NCBI RefSeq assembly: GCF_015752285.1 | Contig: NZ_JADOUY010000001.1 | Coordinates: forward strand, 186,001 to 250,000 | DNA length: 64,000 bases | Origin: Mycetocola_A sp015752285 | GTDB taxonomy: Bacteria > Actinomycetota > Actinomycetes > Actinomycetales > Microbacteriaceae | Direction: 5' to 3' | Shown: positions 60,079-64,000 of the stretch, in pieces | Position numbering within the stretch: position 1 is the first letter of the stretch | Layout of the letters: the number at the start of each line of letters is the position of its first letter | Translations under genes and position numbers: made by a program | The notes under the pieces: model-generated | Seen by the model: only the letters and a program-made list of their open reading frames with translations | Database searches by the model: none | What the model was told of the DNA's origin: nothing

Positions 60079-61376
60079 TCGAACTCCGAATTGCGTCGTC
60101 GTTCCGCCTCGCGAGGCAACCACGCGATCACCGCGAGGGTGGCGGCCAGCGGCGCGAGGGTGAGCGGGCTGAAGAGCAGATCCCATGCGGCGCCGATCAT
60201 CAGCACAGCGACAGCCGCCATGAACGGTGTGCTCAACCGGAGGGAGTCGAGCGACAGCAGCGTCTTCCCGATGAGAAGAACGACAACGACCACCAGCGCG
60301 AAACCCAGAACGCCGTACGTGCCCCAGAAGGTCCACAGCACCGAATGGAACGACACCTCTCCCGATCGGAAGTATCCGGATACCGTGCCAGAGTCCTGCA
60401 GGGCGCTGTTCGAGAAGGGCATGGCCCGCACGGCTGTCGACCAGTCTGTCGACGAGGGCGACACACCCAATCCGAGTCCGAACGGATGCCGCTCGGCGAG
60501 CGACCAGGCCGCTGCCCACTCCGGCCGTGCGCCGAGGAGGAGATTCCCGGTCACGTTGGATTGTTCAACGGTGCGTCGTTGCACCGCCTCGCCCAGGACT
60601 CCCTCTGTGGCGAGCGTCGACAGCAGCCAGGAGAATGCCAGCACCCCGGCACCGAGGGCGATACCTACGAGCACACGTGAACGTCTGGGTCTTCCGGGCC
60701 TTTCCCTGGATGTGCGCAGGACGTAGATGACCACAGCTCCCGCGACCAGCACCTGAACCCACGACCGATACGAGAACAGTGTCGATATGACCACGAGGAC
60801 GGCAAGCGCGGTCATATTGAGCACAGGCCCGCCGCGGCTGACGAGGCTCAGCACGAGCACACTCACGGGCAGGGCGAGACCGTACTTCCAGGGATTCTCC
60901 GCGAAGCCATCGCTCATCAGCGGGGCAGAACCAATGAGCCCGACCGCCCACAGGATCAGGAACCGATTGAGTCCGAGAACGGTGAGCGCCCACGCCGCAG
61001 CCGCGGCCGACAGCACAAGGCCTACCAGGATCGACGCCTGGTACGTCGCGATTCCCGGGTTGAAGTATCGCCCGGGGTCCGCGTTCAGACCGGGCTCGAT
61101 CAGGAGAGCACCGCCGATCAGGGCAAGACCGGCGATGGCGGTCACCGCGATGCCGGACCGCGACGAGAACCACGGTCGAAGAGTCACGGGAAAAGCGAGA
61201 AATGCCAGAGCGACACCGAAGGAGATGTTGGCAGAGAACGGCGTACGGAAGGCGAGAAGCAGAGTCACGGCGACGGCAAAGACGAATGCAACAGTCGACG
61301 GCCTCCCGGCCGCGCCGGGAACCGCGAAACCGGTGGCGGGTGCAGCGCTGCCCTGAGATCCGATCACGGCGCTCAT
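60060..61376 (-). CDS. O-antigen ligase/polymerase-like protein (Wzy)
   Basis: A 438-residue protein with about 10-11 hydrophobic segments. A larger external loop near residues 270-350 holds the motif RPEWAAAWSLAERHPFGLGLGVSPSSTD, with the Arg and HPxGxG pattern of O-antigen ligase/polymerase proteins. Its ATG overlaps the preceding glycosyltransferase stop (ATGA). It most likely joins repeat units outside the membrane (Wzy function). Wzy and WaaL-type ligases cannot be told apart by this motif alone; the presence of a flippase and the absence of LPS favour Wzy. Confidence 0.82.
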   Translation of the reverse strand: MSAVIGSQGSAAPATGFAVPGAAGRPSTVAFVFAVAVTLLLAFRTPFSANISFGVALAFLAFPVTLRPWFSSRSGIAVTAIAGLALIGGALLIEPGLNADPGRYFNPGIATYQASILVGLVLSAAAAAWALTVLGLNRFLILWAVGLIGSAPLMSDGFAENPWKYGLALPVSVLVLSLVSRGGPVLNMTALAVLVVISTLFSYRSWVQVLVAGAVVIYVLRTSRERPGRPRRSRVLVGIALGAGVLAFSWLLSTLATEGVLGEAVQRRTVEQSNVTGNLLLGARPEWAAAWSLAERHPFGLGLGVSPSSTDWSTAVRAMPFSNSALQDSGTVSGYFRSGEVSFHSVLWTFWGTYGVLGFALVVVVVLLIGKTLLSLDSLRLSTPFMAAVAVLMIGAAWDLLFSPLTLAPLAATLAVIAWLPREAERRRNSEFEWSEYT

Positions 61377-62479
61377 CGGCTCGCCGCCCTGGACACCGCT
61401 TCGGCAACAAGATCGCCGCCGGTCTCGCTCGAGAAACGTCGTAACCATTCGTCGATCACGGCGAACGGGAGCGAACGCGCCTCCAATACCGCGAGTGCAT
61501 AAGCCGGAACCGAATCCGTGGACGCGAGCACGGCGGTGATCCCCGGAATGCAGGCATCCGCCACTCCGAGCGCTCGTGAAGAGACGACTGCGGGAATGGA
61601 GGCGGCGGCGGCTTCGACGAGCACGTTGCCGAAACCCTCCACCTTCGACGGCATCAACAACACGGAATGCCGCGTGACGCGGTCGAACCAACGATCCGCC
61701 CATCCGTGGAACGTGATCGGCACGCCCAACGATCCGGCCAGTGTTCGCATCTCGTCCTCGAGCGGGCCCACCCCGAAGACATCGAGTGCGACCGGAATCG
61801 AGTGATCGCGGGCGAGCGTGGCCGCGACCTGAACCGCGGTCAACGGTCTCTTCTCAGGAGAGAGCCGACCGGCGAAAACCAGCCTCAACGTCGGATCCGT
61901 TTCAGCGGATGCCGGCGGCGGGCGGCGCGTACCGCTGCTGTCAGCGACCGGGTTGACGACCACCCAGAGTCGCGACGAGTCGAGGCCGTACAGGGCAGCC
62001 ATCTCTGCGGCGACCGGGTGCGAGACGGCGATCCACGATCCCGCGCGCCTGTAGAGCAGTTTGGCGAGCGCCAGCTGGAACTTCGTCGACCGACTTGCCG
62101 TCGCCCGCTGGGGAACATGCAGTGTGTGATCGCTGATCGTCACACTGGGCCGGACTCGCGTCGGAAGGGAGGCCGCGACGATCAGCGCGATGAGGTTCCA
62201 GTACGGCATCACCGACAGGACCGCGTCGACCGGGGTGGCACGGACTGCTCGCCGCACCATGGGTACTGCACCCACGAAGCTGCGCAGGCGGCTGCTCACA
62301 TCCACGACCTCGAGATGTGTCGTGGCCAGGTCAGCTTCCGAGGGGTTGGTGAGCAGAACGCGCACCCGGTAACCCCTCGCCTGCAGAGCGGATGCCCACA
62401 GCGACGCCACATGCTCGGCGCCACCACCGGACAGACTGGGGGCCAGGATCGCGACGGTGCCCGGCTCTGCGGTCTTCAC
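61373..62479 (-). CDS. GT4-family glycosyltransferase
   Basis: A 368-residue GT-B glycosyltransferase. LSGGGAEHVASLWASALQARGYRV is the N-terminal donor-fold start, FAGRLSPEKRPLTAVQVAA is the central GRL-x-x-EK motif of family 4, and SKVEGFGNVLVEAAAASIPAV contains the E-x7-E pattern. The GTG at 62479 overlaps the upstream stop. It should add a sugar with retention of configuration to the lipid-linked precursor; donor unknown. Confidence 0.9.
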   Translation of the reverse strand: MKTAEPGTVAILAPSLSGGGAEHVASLWASALQARGYRVRVLLTNPSEADLATTHLEVVDVSSRLRSFVGAVPMVRRAVRATPVDAVLSVMPYWNLIALIVAASLPTRVRPSVTISDHTLHVPQRATASRSTKFQLALAKLLYRRAGSWIAVSHPVAAEMAALYGLDSSRLWVVVNPVADSSGTRRPPPASAETDPTLRLVFAGRLSPEKRPLTAVQVAATLARDHSIPVALDVFGVGPLEDEMRTLAGSLGVPITFHGWADRWFDRVTRHSVLLMPSKVEGFGNVLVEAAAASIPAVVSSRALGVADACIPGITAVLASTDSVPAYALAVLEARSLPFAVIDEWLRRFSSETGGDLVAEAVSRAASR

Positions 62480-63312
62480 TGCAGATCCTCACGTGCGAGA
62501 TGCACGCCCCACCGATCGTGCATCAGGATCGACCGCCAGGCGATGGCGAGGAACGCGGGTCCTTTCACGAGATATCGCGTTTTCAGCCGCTTCGGCTCCT
62601 GGACGAGCCGCCACAGCCATTCCGCTCCGAGGCGTCGAAGAACACTCGGCGCACGGCGCGCCGTTCCAGCGGCGAAATCGACCGCGGCGCCGGCGCCGAT
62701 GTACACGCCGGGCGGAAGCATCGAGCGCCAGTGCATGAACCACATCTCCTGCTTCGGTGCCCCGAGACACAGGAAGACGATGTCCGCAGACAGGGCGCGC
62801 AGGTCGTCGATGACCTCTGTCGAGCGCGGATCGTCCACGACGGCGAGGTGCGGAAATGGCACGCTCACCACGTTCGCCCCCGGATGCGCCTCCTGCAGTC
62901 GCGCGACAGCCAGCCGGCTCACACCCGCGTCGCCGCCGGCGATCGCAATCGTCCACCCTTCACGCTCGGACTCGCCGACAAGAAATGGCAGGAGGTCGGC
63001 GCCGGTGTGCCGATGAACGCCCGTCGCTCCGAGAAGCCGCGCAAGCATCGTCAGCGGGGCCCCGTCGATGAGTCGAAGAGCCGCGTCCTGATAGGCCCCA
63101 CGGAACTCCGGATCCCTGTCGAGATCGATTGTCTGGTCCACGTTCGGTGTGACGACCAGCACGGGCTCAGCCAGCGTGCGCATGGCACGGATGCGTTCCA
63201 GGAGGACAGCAGGTGATCGCCAGAACAGCGGCTCTCCCGCCAAAGTCAGGCGGCCATCCGGGTGCACACGGAGCGTGGTGGCGGAGTCGGTTCGCAGTCT
63301 GAGGTCACCCAT
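62476..63312 (-). CDS. WecG/TagA/CpsF-family glycosyltransferase (GT26)
   Basis: A 278-residue GT26 enzyme. Visible family marks are PNVDQTIDLDRDPEF, DGAPLTMLARLLG, the RHTGADLLPFLV region with the conserved Thr-Gly, AGGDAGVSRLAVARLQ, and the LGAPKQEMWFMHWRSMLP stretch. Members transfer UDP-ManNAc(A) or a similar sugar to undecaprenyl-linked GlcNAc; CpsF types act in capsules. The C-terminal GAEWLWRLVQEPKRLKTRYL is typical membrane-associating sequence. Overlaps its neighbours by 4 and 8 bases. Confidence 0.9.
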   Translation of the reverse strand: MGDLRLRTDSATTLRVHPDGRLTLAGEPLFWRSPAVLLERIRAMRTLAEPVLVVTPNVDQTIDLDRDPEFRGAYQDAALRLIDGAPLTMLARLLGATGVHRHTGADLLPFLVGESEREGWTIAIAGGDAGVSRLAVARLQEAHPGANVVSVPFPHLAVVDDPRSTEVIDDLRALSADIVFLCLGAPKQEMWFMHWRSMLPPGVYIGAGAAVDFAAGTARRAPSVLRRLGAEWLWRLVQEPKRLKTRYLVKGPAFLAIAWRSILMHDRWGVHLAREDLQ

Positions 63313-64000
63313 CGGACAACCAGCCGTCGTAGATCCGACCGATCACATCGGGCGCCCCGAGTGAAGCCACCCTCTCCCGGACGACGGATCTGCTGATCGT
63401 TTCGGAGGATGCGACGCGGCCGGCGATCTCGCTCGGCTCCCGGCCGGTCACGTAACCGGTGTTCCCGTTCACCACGAGCCGGCCGGTATCCGAACCCTGT
63501 GTCACGACCGGCACGAGTCCGGCGACCATGGCTTCGACCAGCACACAGGGGAAGCCCTCGTACCCGGGATGCGACGTCATGAGAAAGACGCCGCCACGCG
63601 CCAGGGTCTTCGCGACCTCAGCCGGTTCGACCCTGCCACGGATCAGCACCCGGTTCCGGAGCTTGGGGGGCATCTGCGCGACACGATCGTGCAGACCGGC
63701 AAGGCGTGTGCCGGATCCCAGAATTTCTAGAGACCAGTCTCGTTCGGGATGGTCGGCGCTGAGCTGTTCGAACGCGTCGATCGCCAGGGCGGGGTCTTTC
63801 GGGGATTCGAGCCGGCCGACCCACACGATCTTGTGCGGGTCGCGGTCGTGACGGCCAGCGACGACCAGATCGGGATCGAACCAGGTCGGTGAGAAGCGCG
63901 TTCGTGGATTCCAGCGGCGAACGGTGACCGCGAAGTCCTCATTGAAGACGGTGACGGACTTTGCCGTGCGCACGACGCTCTTCTCGAGCCGTCCGTGTGC
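63305..64000 (-). CDS. GT4-family glycosyltransferase, C-terminal part
   Basis: The frame is open to the edge of the window, giving at least 231 residues; the N-terminal domain lies outside. The visible part is the family 4 C-terminal half: IVWVGRLESPKDPALAIDAFEQL, LEILGSGTRL, then VFLMTSHPGYEGFPCVLVEAMVAGLVPVV with the E-x7-E motif (EGFPCVLVE), and GRLVVNGNTGYV. It overlaps the WecG/TagA start by eight bases, so the operon continues upstream past base 64000. Confidence 0.88.
   Translation of the reverse strand, partial: AHGRLEKSVVRTAKSVTVFNEDFAVTVRRWNPRTRFSPTWFDPDLVVAGRHDRDPHKIVWVGRLESPKDPALAIDAFEQLSADHPERDWSLEILGSGTRLAGLHDRVAQMPPKLRNRVLIRGRVEPAEVAKTLARGGVFLMTSHPGYEGFPCVLVEAMVAGLVPVVTQGSDTGRLVVNGNTGYVTGREPSEIAGRVASSETISRSVVRERVASLGAPDVIGRIYDGWLSDG

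Overview
The window is from a high-GC Gram-positive actinobacterium, most likely of the family Microbacteriaceae. Evidence: high GC with strong use of GCATCC/GATGCC, GTG and ATG starts in tightly overlapping operons, an actinobacterial RamB-type regulator beside aceA/aceB, the HadA/HadB-like MaoC pair beside murB, a maltose ABC importer without its own ATPase, and the fused OleBC form known from actinobacterial olefin clusters. I see no phage, transposase, integrase, CRISPR array or rRNA. The window is ordinary chromosome with several accessory islands.

Layout. 1-7947: four-carbon sugar / sugar-acid catabolism (SDR, a tiny membrane protein and an ACS-type MFS importer on +; DhaKL-type kinase, RpiB-type isomerase, TIM-type isomerase and GntR regulator as one operon on -; a divergent DUF1537 sugar-acid kinase). 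7958-12623: glyoxylate shunt (ramB, aceA, aceB). 12740-16090: membrane protein, VOC protein, HxlR regulator, aminotransferase. 16317-19053: murB, two hot-dog dehydratase subunits and a DUF937 protein. 19136-21994: TauE-type permease, acetyltransferase, ferredoxin and ferredoxin reductase. 22114-26764: long-chain olefin operon oleA-oleBC-oleD. 26914-29620: PPOX-fold protein, tRNA-Met and tRNA-Thr, Ser/Thr kinase with an overlapping lipoprotein gene. 29687-37425: maltose/maltodextrin region (malEFG and two GH13 enzymes) with two LacI-type operators. 37857-43839: hydrolase/TetR pair, VIT transporter, QorR-like HxlR regulator with a divergent NmrA-type oxidoreductase, amino-acid permease, inositol monophosphatase. 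43991-55324: one gene for a secreted mosaic protein of about 3777 residues. 55711-64000: Wzx/Wzy-type extracellular polysaccharide operon, entering from beyond the right edge and ending in an acyltransferase gene that appears frameshifted.

How the parts fit. The left half is mostly carbon acquisition feeding central metabolism: tetroses and tetronates to erythrose-4-phosphate or triose phosphate, acetyl-CoA through the glyoxylate shunt, and maltodextrin import plus hydrolysis to glucose. The right end is devoted to the cell surface: a polysaccharide assembly operon and, on the same strand just past it, a giant exported protein rich in carbohydrate-binding folds (malectin-like, PA14, FN3), which could bind that polysaccharide or foreign glycans. 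The best candidates for something undescribed are this giant protein and its internally duplicated module, and the mixed LerK/LerI/DerI plus DUF1537 kinase locus. Several convergent gene ends carry long inverted repeats without U-tracts, and some promoters carry clear operator palindromes.
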